Shown: positions 1 to 8,870 of the stretch, one piece after another | Position numbering within the stretch: position 1 is the stretch's first letter | Layout: each line of letters starts with the position of its first letter | DNA from: Agarivorans sp. Alg241-V36 | Lineage (GTDB): Bacteria > Pseudomonadota > Gammaproteobacteria > Enterobacterales > Celerinatantimonadaceae | DNA: 64,000 nucleotides | Assembly: GCF_900537085.1 (NCBI RefSeq) | Contig: NZ_UNRE01000006.1 | Coordinates: forward strand, 248,001 to 312,000 | Direction of reading: 5' to 3' | The notes under the pieces: generated by a model | The model's database searches: none | What the model was told of the DNA's origin: nothing | The model's input: the letters and a program-made list of their open reading frames with translations, nothing else | Translations under genes and position numbers: made by a program

Positions 1-809
1 TGATAGCTCACTAAGTGGCAACGATCTATGCCTCTATCGCTACATTGAATAGCCGCGCGTAAATAGCGCAGCGTATCTTTGTCGGTCTCGCGTAAGAAGG
101 GTTCTGAGCGCATTAACTGATTGGCGGTGTCGGGTAACAATTCGCTTACCAATTGTCCTTTGTCGTTATGAATACCTTGCTCTGGGCAGAAGTAAATCAC
201 TTTGTCCGCTTTTAACGAGACTGCGATTTCGGTAGTAATGTCTTCCGAGCAAATATTAAATAACTCGCCGGTGACCGATACGCCCAAGGGAGACACCATC
301 ACTATTTCGCCATGGTCTAATTGGCGTTTAATGCTTTGGTGATTAATGCGCCGTACTTTACCGGTGTGCAAAAAGTCGATGCCATCTTCTACGCCAATCG
401 GTTGGGCTACTACAAAGTTGCCGCGAACCACGTTGATATGCGCTTGATGCAAAGGAGAATTGACTAAACCCATAGACAGTTGGGCTTCGATATCCATTTG
501 GATTTGGCCAACCGCTTGTTTAATGATGTTAAGGCTGCGCTCGTCGGTGATGCGCTGCTCGCCGGCAAATAAACAACTATGCTGATGCGCCGCAATGAGA
601 CCATCGATTTGAGGACGTGCACCACATACCAGTACAATTTTTACCCCAAGGGTTTTAAGTAGCGCGATATCTTGAATGATGTTGCTAAAATTGCCACTGC
701 TGCTGGCTTCGCCGCTAAGCATTACAACAAAGGTTTTGCCTCGGTGGGCATTAATATAAGGTGCCGACTGACGAAACCAGTTGACTAAATCTTCGGCCGA
801 GCGGTCCAA
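1..809 (-). CDS. argA: Amino-acid N-acetyltransferase (N-acetylglutamate synthase), 5' part only
   Basis: Catalyses the first step of arginine synthesis, acetyl-CoA + glutamate to N-acetylglutamate, in the cytoplasm. About 269 codons are visible; the C-terminal GNAT acetyltransferase domain lies beyond the left edge. The visible part is the amino-acid-kinase-like domain with RGKTFVVMLSGEA near the N-terminus, then GARPQID, INVVRGNFVVAQPIGV, SVTGE and a final RCHLVSYQ, all closely matching E. coli ArgA. The start I chose is TTG at 809, because GGAGAAG lies just upstream and the family N-terminus aligns there; no better ATG is visible. It is divergent from the TetR gene. A loose TGAAT half-site resembling an ARG box lies directly upstream but is too weak to call. 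Family assignment is secure; the end is truncated by the window. Confidence 0.93.
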   Translation of the reverse strand, partial: MDRSAEDLVNWFRQSAPYINAHRGKTFVVMLSGEASSSGNFSNIIQDIALLKTLGVKIVLVCGARPQIDGLIAAHQHSCLFAGEQRITDERSLNIIKQAVGQIQMDIEAQLSMGLVNSPLHQAHINVVRGNFVVAQPIGVEDGIDFLHTGKVRRINHQSIKRQLDHGEIVMVSPLGVSVTGELFNICSEDITTEIAVSLKADKVIYFCPEQGIHNDKGQLVSELLPDTANQLMRSEPFLRETDKDTLRYLRAAIQCSDRGIDRCHLVSY

Positions 810-840
810 ATTCTTCTCCGTGAATAACTAGCTATTAGAT

Positions 841-856
841 CTGACTAATGAGTCAG
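841..856. promoter_or_regulatory. Inverted repeat, possible operator between argA and the TetR gene
   Basis: CTGACT-AATG-AGTCAG is a perfect 6-bp inverted repeat with a 4-nt centre, lying 32 nt upstream of the argA start in a divergent intergenic region. Size and position suit a dimeric repressor such as the adjacent TetR protein. This is inference from symmetry only. Confidence 0.3.
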
Positions 857-1060
857 ATATTTGTGTATTGTTGCATATTCCTTAGCATTGTCGAGCAATA
901 AGTTTTTCTTCGTGACAAAACCTATACACAGTTATCTTATGCAAGAGTTGTTTAGTTAGGCTATGTGGAGTATAAGCTGCTGTATTATCTCAGCTAAGCT
1001 TCATTTAATTTGGATTAGCTGAAGGAATTTAGATGATGTTTATATCAATGAGAGGTGTAT

Positions 1061-1717
1061 ATGGAAAACTATGTCGTACCTGAGCATTTGGCCATGCGTA
1101 AGCTGCCAAGCCAAGAGCGAACCAGGCGACTAGTGGAACACATCTTAGATAGCACTTTGTCTCTTATTAAAGAACAAGGCATGGCATCGGTAAATACTAA
1201 TCTTATTGCCCAATATGCCGAGATAGACATTGCTTCTTTATATCGTTTCTTTAAGAACAAAGAGGCGATCTTTTTTGCCCTCGCCAAGCGTTGGTTTGAA
1301 ACAGTGCAAGAGGTGGTTGAGCAACACAACTTTCAACATGCTGTTGGTAATATCGTTGAATATAAAGACAGTACCCAGTTTCGGATTAATCAACTGCCAG
1401 AAACAGAGGTAATGTTGGTGAGTTTTCATGAACTGTTTACTCACGACCAAGACTTTAAAGCCTTAGAAAGTTGGCACCGCGAAATTTTGATTGGTTACAG
1501 TAAGCGTTCATTTATTGAAAATGGCTCGAAGTGGGACGATGAAGCCCTAACCAGTGTTTGTTTGTATTTGTATGGTTTCACTCGAAACTTTATGGCAGGG
1601 ACGGTTGGTTTTAGTGCCGAAGAACATCAGCATCAATTTACTTGGTTTCAGGTGATGTTAAATGAAGTGCGTGAAATGGTGTTGTTAGGCGAGGTGCCTG
1701 AGCAGTTTTCACGCTAA
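1061..1717 (+). CDS. TetR/AcrR-family transcriptional regulator
   Basis: A 218-residue DNA-binding regulator. The N-terminal TetR helix-turn-helix spans roughly residues 18-65 (RTRRLVEHILDSTLSLI, then IAQYAEIDIASLYRFFKNKE, the typical recognition helix plus YxxFxxKE signature); the rest is an all-helical ligand and dimer domain that gives no ligand clue. ATG 1061 is preferred because AGAGG at 1051-1055 ends 5 nt before it; an in-frame GTG at 1055 overlaps that Shine-Dalgarno. It is divergent from argA. An inverted repeat at 841-856 could be its operator. Its 3' end overlaps a small convergent ORF by a few bases. The target is unknown. Confidence 0.88.
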   Translation: MENYVVPEHLAMRKLPSQERTRRLVEHILDSTLSLIKEQGMASVNTNLIAQYAEIDIASLYRFFKNKEAIFFALAKRWFETVQEVVEQHNFQHAVGNIVEYKDSTQFRINQLPETEVMLVSFHELFTHDQDFKALESWHREILIGYSKRSFIENGSKWDDEALTSVCLYLYGFTRNFMAGTVGFSAEEHQHQFTWFQVMLNEVREMVLLGEVPEQFSR

Positions 1718-1921
1718 GGCGTCACTCACAATATGCGCTTGGCTGGCACTGGGATACTCTTGTTCGTCTACCAAGCGTTCTGCACCTAGGCAATGTAACC
1801 ACGAACCATAATCTAAGGTTTTGTTTCCTAAAATTAATTCTTTTAGCACCGGTTCTGATAAACCTTGAGTAATTGGTTTACAGCAGGGCCAAGTTTTCCT
1901 GCCATTTTGTGCTATCGTCAC
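1709..1921 (-). CDS. Small hypothetical protein
   Basis: A 70-codon reading frame from GTG 1921, convergent with the TetR gene and overlapping its last 9 nt. It fills an otherwise empty gap and the protein is not low-complexity: WPCCKP near the N-terminus, a helical KELILGNK stretch and YGSWLHCLGAERL. I do not recognise a family. No clear Shine-Dalgarno supports the GTG start. It is more likely a real small gene than a shadow because no gene lies opposite most of it. Confidence 0.4.
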   Translation of the reverse strand: MTIAQNGRKTWPCCKPITQGLSEPVLKELILGNKTLDYGSWLHCLGAERLVDEQEYPSASQAHIVSDALA

Positions 1922-2093
1922 TGTATTTTCCGCGCCTATAAGGTCAAACTATTCCGCATATAAGATTCAGTGTGGGTCAATTTGGTGATAAACAACTTAG
2001 TTTGTTACATCAATGTGAAATGGCGCTCAATTTTTGACCAATTGGTAAGTGAAAGCATGCAGTGCTTCACACTATTTTTTTAGGGAGTAATCC

Positions 2094-2918
2094 ATGGAAC
2101 TGGAAGCCTTTTTCCAGCAGGTAAAAAAACTGCCAGTGATGCCGCAAATTATGCAGGAATTGCTGACCAGCATTAACGATGAGAATGTCGATTTACATCA
2201 GTTAGGTAAAAAGCTCGCCACTGATCAATCTTTAGGTGCCAATGTACTGAAAATGGCCAACTCGGCGGCGTTTCGCGGTATTAAGCAAATTGATTCTATT
2301 GAAGCTGCGGCAATTCGCCTTGGTTTAAAGCGGGTTCGCTCATTGGTGGTTGCAGCAGGTCTTAATGGCATGATGCCCAGTAAAAACTTTGACCAGCAAC
2401 AGTTCTGGAGCCAAGCCATGTATGTGGCTTTGTTAGCGCAGGCGCTCGCCAAAAGCACTGATATAGAACCTGAAATGGCCTTTACCTGCGGTATGTTACA
2501 TAACTTTGGCGAGTTGCTGATTGCCAGCGCCACTCCCGAGGAAGCAGGCCTAATCGAGTTAAGTTTAGAAACTGGCGAAACGCGGGTTTCGGCGCAGCGT
2601 CAAACCTTAGGTTTAGACTATGCCCAAATTGGCGGTGAGTTGGCTCGTCGTTGGAATTTTTCTCCGGTGATCACGGATGCCATTGAACAACAACTTAATC
2701 CAATGGATTTTGAAGAGGTATCTAAGCCAGCAGTATTAATACGTTTGGCTATTTTTGCTCACCATGCGCTTAATGCCGGTTTGAGCAGTGAGATGGTGGC
2801 GAGTAACCTACCTGCTCCTTTGTGCGAATTGGTCGGTGTTGATAAGGATAAAGTGACTGAATTTATTGCCGAGGCTGTAGAGCAGGGCGAAGAAATGGTA
2901 AGCACTAGCGTGGCTTAA
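2094..2918 (+). CDS. HDOD domain protein
   Basis: A 274-residue cytoplasmic protein made almost entirely of an HDOD domain (about residues 10-210), a catalytically degenerate HD-like fold found in signalling proteins linked to chemotaxis, c-di-GMP and stress responses. Visible family marks are LPVMPQIMQELL at the N-terminus, LGANVLKMANSAAFRG, IEAAAIRLGLKRVRSLV and FTCGMLHNFGELLI, followed by YAQIGGELARRW. ATG 2094 follows AGGGAG with good spacing. It stands alone and is closed by a strong terminator at 2937-2968. No output domain is attached, so the partner cannot be inferred. Confidence 0.85.
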   Translation: MELEAFFQQVKKLPVMPQIMQELLTSINDENVDLHQLGKKLATDQSLGANVLKMANSAAFRGIKQIDSIEAAAIRLGLKRVRSLVVAAGLNGMMPSKNFDQQQFWSQAMYVALLAQALAKSTDIEPEMAFTCGMLHNFGELLIASATPEEAGLIELSLETGETRVSAQRQTLGLDYAQIGGELARRWNFSPVITDAIEQQLNPMDFEEVSKPAVLIRLAIFAHHALNAGLSSEMVASNLPAPLCELVGVDKDKVTEFIAEAVEQGEEMVSTSVA

Positions 2919-2936
2919 ACGTTCGCGGTTTGAATG

Positions 2937-2968
2937 AAAAAGGGATTAGCTAAGCTAATCCCTTTTTT
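2937..2968 (+). terminator. Rho-independent terminator after the HDOD gene
   Basis: A 14-bp perfect stem (AAAAAGGGATTAGC paired with GCTAATCCCTTTTT), 3-nt loop TAA, and a T-run. The A-run on the other arm lets it also stop the convergent RND operon that ends at 2976. Confidence 0.92.
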
Positions 2969-2975
2969 GTTACGA

Positions 2976-5900
2976 CTAATTACTGGTTTGCTCAAATCCC
3001 CGTAACCACCATCGCTTGGCTTGTTTAAGTCCGCGTTGAGCATCTTCTAACAATAGGTAGTTAACTGGCACTATTAGCAAAGTAATCATGGTGGCGAAAA
3101 TAATGCCAAAGCCCAGTGATACCGCCATAGGGATTAAGAATTGAGCCTGAGTGCTTTTCTCAAAGATAAGCGGCATTAAACCGGCAAAGGTGGTAAGCGA
3201 GGTGAGTATTACTGCCCTAAAACGGGCCACGCCAGCATTGGCTACCGCAGTCATTAAATCCACCCCGTTTTTACGCTGGCGGTTAATGTAATCCACTAGT
3301 ACCAAGCTGTCGTTTACTACTACACCGGTCAGCGCCAACATGCCCATCATGCTCATAATAGTTAAAGGCATGCCCATGATCATGTGGCCCAAAACCGCAC
3401 CCACCGCGCCGTAGGGGATAATTGACATCACCACTAAGGGTTGCCAGTAAGACGCAAAGGGAATTGCCAGTAAACCGTAGATCACAAACAGTACAAACAA
3501 CATACCAAAGCCCAAACTGCTAAAAGATTCTCGCTGTTCCTTAGCTTCGCCTTCTAGGCTAGCGTTTACCTGTGGGTAGGCCACCAAGGTTTGGCTTAAC
3601 CATTGCTGTAGCTCGGTTTTTATCACCTCAATATTGGCTTGCTCTTTATTCACATCGGCGCGGATATTTTGAGTGCGTAGGCGGTCAATGCGAGTAATGG
3701 TGGCCGGGCTTTGTGAAGGGGTGACGCTAGCCACCTCACTAAAGGGCAGCTCGGCGCCATCGGGGGTACGAATCAGCATATTATTAAGGTTGTATTGAGA
3801 GCGGCGTTCGCTGGCGGGATAGCGGACGTAAACCTTCACGTCTTCGCGGCCACGTTGAATGCGTTGTACCTGATAGCCAAAAAAAGCACTTCTTACTTGC
3901 TGGGCCAAATCATTTAAGCTTAAACCGAGCGCTTGGGCTTGTGGCTTAATGTTGAGTTGCAGCTCCAATTTGCCGTCGGCCAAGCTGTCTTCTACATCAA
4001 ATACCGCTGGGTACTCTTGTAGTTTTTGCTTGGTGAGCTCTGCCACCTGAGCCATCGCCGCAAAATCGTTACTGCTGAACTGCACATCTAAGGGCGAGCC
4101 ACCGCGGCCGATTTCTGCCCTAAAGGTTAGGCTTTCTGCACCAGGTAAGCTGCCGATAAGTTGTCGCCATTCTCTCACTAGTTCGCCACTGCTAATTGGA
4201 TTAGTGCGCGACTCCGGCGGTTCTATTTCAAATATCACTCGGCCTTTATTACTTTGGCCACTGCCCGAACCACCGCTAGAACCACTGGTGGCCAAAATAT
4301 TTAAAATTACGCTGTCGCCGGTTTCTTGGTCTCGGTATTTTTCTTGTAATTCTAGGGCTGCGCCCAACATCCGATTGATGTAATCGTCGGTAGTATTAAA
4401 GGCGGTGCCCGCTGGCATCACTAAGCTAGCGCGGGCGGTTTCACTGGGTACTCTTGGGAAGAAAATAAAGCGTACCCAGCCAGAGGTGGCTAAAGACAAT
4501 ACCACCACAAAAACACTGATGGCGATGGCGGCGCTAAGCAGTCTTCGAGACAAAGCCGCTTTTAACACTGGCTTATAAAACTTGATGATGGCGGACTCAA
4601 AGCCATTGGCAAATCTATTTTGCCAATAACTAAAGCGTCCCGGATTTTTGCTCACCGGTTTAATGTGTTTCAAGTGGGCGGGTAGAATCAGCTTTGATTC
4701 CACAAAGGAAAATAGCAGCACCGGAATAACAATCAGTGGGATTTGCGCAAATATTTTGCCACGCACTCCATCAATCATCATTAACGGCATAAAGGCTGCG
4801 ATAGTTGTAAGCACGCCAAAGGTAACCGGCACGGCGACTTCTTGAGTACCTTTAATGGCCGCGTGCAGTGGTTCTTCACCCGCCTTTAGGTGGGTATAGA
4901 TGTTCTCACCGGTGACAATGGCATCGTCCACCAAAATCCCCAGCACCATAATAAAGGCAAATAGCGAGATAATATTGATGGTGACATCCATGGTAGGCAT
5001 CAACAACAGGCCACCCATAAAGCTAATGGGAATACCTATACATACCCAAATCGCAATGGCTGGGCGCAGGAAGATAGCCAGTAACAAGGCCACCAATAAA
5101 CAACCTTGAATGGCACTGTTTTTTAGGGTGTTTAAACGGGCTTTTACTATTTTGGCGCTGTCTCGCCAATAGTTTAGCGAGATGCCTTGCGGCAAATAAG
5201 ACTGCTTATCGCTAATGTATTGTTTCACCGCATCGGAGATGGCAATGGCGCTTTGATCGCCTACGCGATAAACCTCAATCATCACCGCCGGTTGATTGTT
5301 AAAACGGTTCTCGATGGGGGTTTCTTCAAAGCCATCTACCACCGTAGCAATGTCGGATAAGCGAATGCGGGTACCGTCGGCGCGGCTAATGATTAGCAAG
5401 TTGGCAAACTCATCACCTACGTAGGCTTGACCTTTGGTACGCAGTAGTATTTCGCCGCCTTGAGTTTTCACCGAGCCGGCAGACAAATCTAAAGACGCTT
5501 GGCTAATGGTTTGCGCAACTTTACTTAGCTCCAGCCCGTATTCGCGGAGCTTTTGCTCCGAGACTTCAATCGAAATCTCATAGGGCGCTACTGAATCCAG
5601 TTCAACTTGAGTGAGTTCTGGTAACTGCAATAATTCATCGCGAATTGATTCTGCCACTAAGCGCAATTCGCTATGGGCTAAGTCACCAGATACTGCAACG
5701 GTAATAGTCTCGCGTTTGCGTTGAGTAAGGCTAACCACTGGGCGTTCTGCATCGCTAGGAAAGGTATTAACGGCATCGATTCGCGATTTAATATCGCTCA
5801 TTACATCGCGGGTATCGTAGCGCGAGTTAATCTCGGCGCTCACTCGAGCAGCGCCTTCTTGCGAGACTGAAGATATTTGGTCTATGCCTTCAATGTCGCT

Positions 5901-6119
5901 AATTGCTTCTTCGATGCGAATGGCTAGGCTTTCTTCACTCTCCTCTGGGCTAGAGCCCGGTAGGGCGATGCTTACATTAACCATGTCCAGTTCAAACTCA
6001 GGGAAAACCTCTAGCGGTAAACGAAATTTGGCCGAGTACAAACCTAAGCCGATGATCAGCACCATTAGCAAGTTGGCGGCAACGTGGTTGCGAGTGAACC
6101 AAGCAATTAAGCCATGCAT
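2976..6119 (-). CDS. RND-family efflux pump, inner-membrane transporter
   Basis: A 1047-residue proton-driven exporter of the AcrB/HAE1 superfamily (COG0841), the pump of a tripartite system. It begins MHGLIAWFTRNHVAANLLMV, the usual first transmembrane helix, followed by two large periplasmic loops, each preceding a bundle of membrane helices. The TM4 proton-relay signature GILVDDAIVTGEN keeps both aspartates. A second helix bundle carries MGMLALTGVVVNDSLVLVDY. The ATG follows AGGGAGAG. It is the last gene of the operon outer-membrane factor, adaptor, pump, 59 nt after the adaptor, and converges on the HDOD gene. Substrates cannot be predicted: drug, dye, bile or solvent export are all usual in the family. 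Confidence 0.9.
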   Translation of the reverse strand: MHGLIAWFTRNHVAANLLMVLIIGLGLYSAKFRLPLEVFPEFELDMVNVSIALPGSSPEESEESLAIRIEEAISDIEGIDQISSVSQEGAARVSAEINSRYDTRDVMSDIKSRIDAVNTFPSDAERPVVSLTQRKRETITVAVSGDLAHSELRLVAESIRDELLQLPELTQVELDSVAPYEISIEVSEQKLREYGLELSKVAQTISQASLDLSAGSVKTQGGEILLRTKGQAYVGDEFANLLIISRADGTRIRLSDIATVVDGFEETPIENRFNNQPAVMIEVYRVGDQSAIAISDAVKQYISDKQSYLPQGISLNYWRDSAKIVKARLNTLKNSAIQGCLLVALLLAIFLRPAIAIWVCIGIPISFMGGLLLMPTMDVTINIISLFAFIMVLGILVDDAIVTGENIYTHLKAGEEPLHAAIKGTQEVAVPVTFGVLTTIAAFMPLMMIDGVRGKIFAQIPLIVIPVLLFSFVESKLILPAHLKHIKPVSKNPGRFSYWQNRFANGFESAIIKFYKPVLKAALSRRLLSAAIAISVFVVVLSLATSGWVRFIFFPRVPSETARASLVMPAGTAFNTTDDYINRMLGAALELQEKYRDQETGDSVILNILATSGSSGGSGSGQSNKGRVIFEIEPPESRTNPISSGELVREWRQLIGSLPGAESLTFRAEIGRGGSPLDVQFSSNDFAAMAQVAELTKQKLQEYPAVFDVEDSLADGKLELQLNIKPQAQALGLSLNDLAQQVRSAFFGYQVQRIQRGREDVKVYVRYPASERRSQYNLNNMLIRTPDGAELPFSEVASVTPSQSPATITRIDRLRTQNIRADVNKEQANIEVIKTELQQWLSQTLVAYPQVNASLEGEAKEQRESFSSLGFGMLFVLFVIYGLLAIPFASYWQPLVVMSIIPYGAVGAVLGHMIMGMPLTIMSMMGMLALTGVVVNDSLVLVDYINRQRKNGVDLMTAVANAGVARFRAVILTSLTTFAGLMPLIFEKSTQAQFLIPMAVSLGFGIIFATMITLLIVPVNYLLLEDAQRGLKQAKRWWLRGFEQTSN

Positions 6120-6178
6120 AATAGTTCTCTCCCTAAGGGGATGGTTAGAGCAATATTAGGGGTGATTTGCGGCATGTT

Positions 6179-7351
6179 TTAGGCTCCTATTGGCTTAGCG
6201 GGTGTGCCACTAATTACCCTGCCAAGGGGCGTAGTCACCAACATTTGGCCAGCTTCGATGCCGCCATTTACTATGTAGCTTTGCTGATCTTGCCACAGAA
6301 TATTGACTGATTTTCTCTGTAGCAGTCCGTCTTCCAATACAATCACTTGTTGCCCTGAATAGAGTGCGCTGCGAGGAATAATAAATACTTGCTCTAGGGT
6401 TTTGCCTTGAATTTGTGCGCTGACAAATTGGCCTATTTTAAGCGCTGGTTTATTTTCGTTAGCTGGGCCGTAGGGGTCATCGATTTTTGCCACAACAAAT
6501 AGCTGGCGGCTAGCGCTATCTAGGGCAGCTTCACTGCGTTCTACTTTGGCTTGCCAATGGTATTCTTGAGCGCCAAAGTTAGTGCTTAAATCTACGAGTG
6601 GTTGGCTAACGGGGCTTTGGCTGCGGCGGTAATTTTCTGGGATGTTTAATACGCTTTGCTCGTTTAAGCTTAAGGGTAGGCGCACCTCTAAGTAATCTAC
6701 CGCATAGCTATTGGCTAGGTTTTTTCCGGTAGTCACGTACTCGCCTAGTTCAACGTTTTTCTCCAGAATTCTTCCGGCGTAGCTGGCGCGAATTACGGTG
6801 CGCTCTAGATCTAGTTTGGCTCGAGTTAACTTAGCTTTAGCCGAGGCCATCGCGGCTTCTTGGGCGGCTAGTTGGGGTTTACGTAATACTAAGTCGTTGG
6901 CGGTTTTGCCCTTGCCTAAACGCTTCCAATCTCGCAGCGCTTGTTCAACTTTGGCTTGTTCTTCGGCTAGTTGTAGCTGGGTGGTTTGCAGCTCTGCTTC
7001 GGCGATGGTGATGGCGTTTTGGTAATCTCTGGCGTCAATTTTTAGCAGCACTTCGCCTTTTTCAAAAAATGCCCCTTCACGAAAATTAGCCGAAACATAA
7101 GTAATACTGCCGGCTACCTGTGCCACTAAGTTGCTTTCGGTATGCGGGCGAATAGTGCCAAAGGAGCTAACGCTGGCTTGATAACTCTGCAAGCTAAGTG
7201 GACTCACTTCAACTGCAAGTTTAGCTAATTCGGCTTGCGGTTTACGTTGAGCCTGGGGCTTGTTTGCCTTGATGTATTGGCTTATTAGCAGACCAATAAT
7301 AATCACCAATAGTGGCAGGCTAAGTCGTATCAATTTGGCCATAATTGGCAT
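6179..7351 (-). CDS. RND efflux periplasmic adaptor (membrane fusion protein)
   Basis: A roughly 390-residue adaptor linking the pump to the outer-membrane factor. An N-terminal signal anchor (LIRLSLPLLVIIIGLLI) is followed by a barrel-sandwich half-motif (EKGEVLLKIDARDYQNAI), an alpha-helical hairpin of about 90 residues (AEAELQTTQLQLAEEQAKVE onward), the second half-motif (ASYAGRILEKNVELGEYV) and beta-barrel domains with FIIPRSALYSGQQVIVLEDG. The start is ambiguous: GTG 7354, ATG 7351 and ATG 7342 are in frame around one GGAG. It starts about 8 nt after the OMF stop, so the genes are cotranscribed. Confidence 0.88.
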   Translation of the reverse strand: MPIMAKLIRLSLPLLVIIIGLLISQYIKANKPQAQRKPQAELAKLAVEVSPLSLQSYQASVSSFGTIRPHTESNLVAQVAGSITYVSANFREGAFFEKGEVLLKIDARDYQNAITIAEAELQTTQLQLAEEQAKVEQALRDWKRLGKGKTANDLVLRKPQLAAQEAAMASAKAKLTRAKLDLERTVIRASYAGRILEKNVELGEYVTTGKNLANSYAVDYLEVRLPLSLNEQSVLNIPENYRRSQSPVSQPLVDLSTNFGAQEYHWQAKVERSEAALDSASRQLFVVAKIDDPYGPANENKPALKIGQFVSAQIQGKTLEQVFIIPRSALYSGQQVIVLEDGLLQRKSVNILWQDQQSYIVNGGIEAGQMLVTTPLGRVISGTPAKPIGA

Positions 7352-7359
7352 CACTCCAG

Positions 7360-8763
7360 TTAAAATAGTTGCTCGAAGGCAAAAGCCTCTCGAGTGGTTT
7401 GCGCTTGCTCGAGATGCCCACCTAGGGCTAGATAAAGCTCGATACGATTTTGCAGCTGCAAGTTAAGTGCGGTAATAGCGCTGCTTTGGGCATCAAAGGC
7501 GCGTCGCTGCGACTCCAGCACCGTGACGTATTCATTTAAGCCAGCTAAGTAGTTTTCAAAGGCTAAGGATTCCGCTTGTTTAGAATCTTCGGCTGCGGTG
7601 GCCAGTAGCTGAGCGTTTTGGTAAAGGCTAGGTTCTAGGGTGAGACTTTCTTCCACTTCAGCAAAACTTGCCAGTACTTGCTCTAAATAAGCCGAGTTTA
7701 AACCTTGAGCTACCGCGTATTGTTGCAGTTGCTGATTCTCGCGGCGGGCGGCATCAAAAATCGGCGCTGTCACGCCGGCAAACAAAGACCAGACCAATGA
7801 CTCGCCATTAAGAAGCTGGTTGAGTTGACTGCTTTGTGCTCCGCCGCTGGCGGTTAGCGTGAGGCTAGGAAAGCGGTCGCGATAAGCTGCGTAAACTCTT
7901 AGGTCAGCGGCGGCTAGCCGATATTGAGCAGCCTTAACATCGTGTCGGCGAGTTAACAATTCCGAAGGTAAGCCCGCTGGTATGGCATCTAGCGGTACGT
8001 TAAGTTGACCCGCAACTTCAATATCGCCACCGGGGTAGCGGCCAAGTAGCAGCTCCAGTTCGCGTTGAGCTTGAGTGAGTTGATTGTTTCGAGAGTTTAA
8101 CTGGGCCTGTGAAGCGCTTAAGTCGGCACGCGCTAAGTAAACATCAAGAGCGCTGTTTAAACCACTTTGATAGCTTTCTTCAATAATTTGCAGGTTGGCT
8201 TTTAGATTGTTGTAACGCTCTTCAATGAGTTGCTGTTGTTGCTGAGCTTCAATCACGTTATACCACTGCTGGGCAGTGTTTGCAGCGAGGCGAATTTGCG
8301 CTTGTTGCCATTGTTCAAAGCTTACCTTGGCATCTAACACTGCGGCTTGTTGCAAGGCATCAAGCTTACCCAGCCAGTCTATTTCCCAGCTTATATCTAT
8401 GCCAGCGCTGAGTTGAGTGGCGGTGTTGGTATCACTGCCGCTGCGTTGGCCAGTTAAAAAGGCTTCAACATTTGGCCAGCTTTGTGAGTTTTGAATTTTT
8501 ACTTGGTAAAGTTGTTGGTCAAGGGCGTAGCCTTGTTGCTGTAAAGACGGGTTATTACTTAAGGCTTCACTTATCAGAGTTTGCAGTGCGTCAGGTAAGG
8601 CTTGCTCAAATCGTTGTTGATTGAATTGACCTTGCTGATATTCACTGGTCCAGCTGGTGGCTGTAGCTTCAGTAAGCGGTTCATGAGCTGGCGTATCGTT
8701 CATACTGCAAGCGCTTAAACTTACAATAAGTAGAGTTATCCGAGCCCAACTAGCCACGTGCAT
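7360..8763 (-). CDS. TolC-like outer-membrane efflux lipoprotein (NodT/OprM type)
   Basis: A 467-residue outer-membrane channel subunit. The N-terminus has a lipoprotein signal ending LIVSLSACS, with lipobox L-S-A-C, predicting lipidation at Cys-19. Two repeated OMF halves follow: long heptad-like helices (WYNVIEAQQQQQLIEERYNN) and strands such as GIDISWEIDWLGKLD and SLTLTASGGAQ, plus the family phrase ELLTRRHDVKAAQYRLAAAD. It is the first gene of the RND operon, so the tripartite complex is encoded as one set (OMF, adaptor, pump). No local regulator gene adjoins it. Confidence 0.9.
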   Translation of the reverse strand: MHVASWARITLLIVSLSACSMNDTPAHEPLTEATATSWTSEYQQGQFNQQRFEQALPDALQTLISEALSNNPSLQQQGYALDQQLYQVKIQNSQSWPNVEAFLTGQRSGSDTNTATQLSAGIDISWEIDWLGKLDALQQAAVLDAKVSFEQWQQAQIRLAANTAQQWYNVIEAQQQQQLIEERYNNLKANLQIIEESYQSGLNSALDVYLARADLSASQAQLNSRNNQLTQAQRELELLLGRYPGGDIEVAGQLNVPLDAIPAGLPSELLTRRHDVKAAQYRLAAADLRVYAAYRDRFPSLTLTASGGAQSSQLNQLLNGESLVWSLFAGVTAPIFDAARRENQQLQQYAVAQGLNSAYLEQVLASFAEVEESLTLEPSLYQNAQLLATAAEDSKQAESLAFENYLAGLNEYVTVLESQRRAFDAQSSAITALNLQLQNRIELYLALGGHLEQAQTTREAFAFEQLF

Positions 8764-8870
8764 TCCATGTCCTATTCTTTAATCCTTGCTATTAGTGTTA
8801 TTTAACGTTTCTTGGATTGCATTGTCGAGTCTTCTAGTAAAGCTTTTACCTTTATTTACAGATGCTTTGG

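Noticed and set aside
810-832. ARG box for argA
   Set aside because: Only one TGAAT half-site is good; the second half reads CTATT rather than ATTCA.
4648-5109. Plus-strand frames inside the RND pump
   Set aside because: Shadows of the long minus-strand pump with conserved RND motifs.
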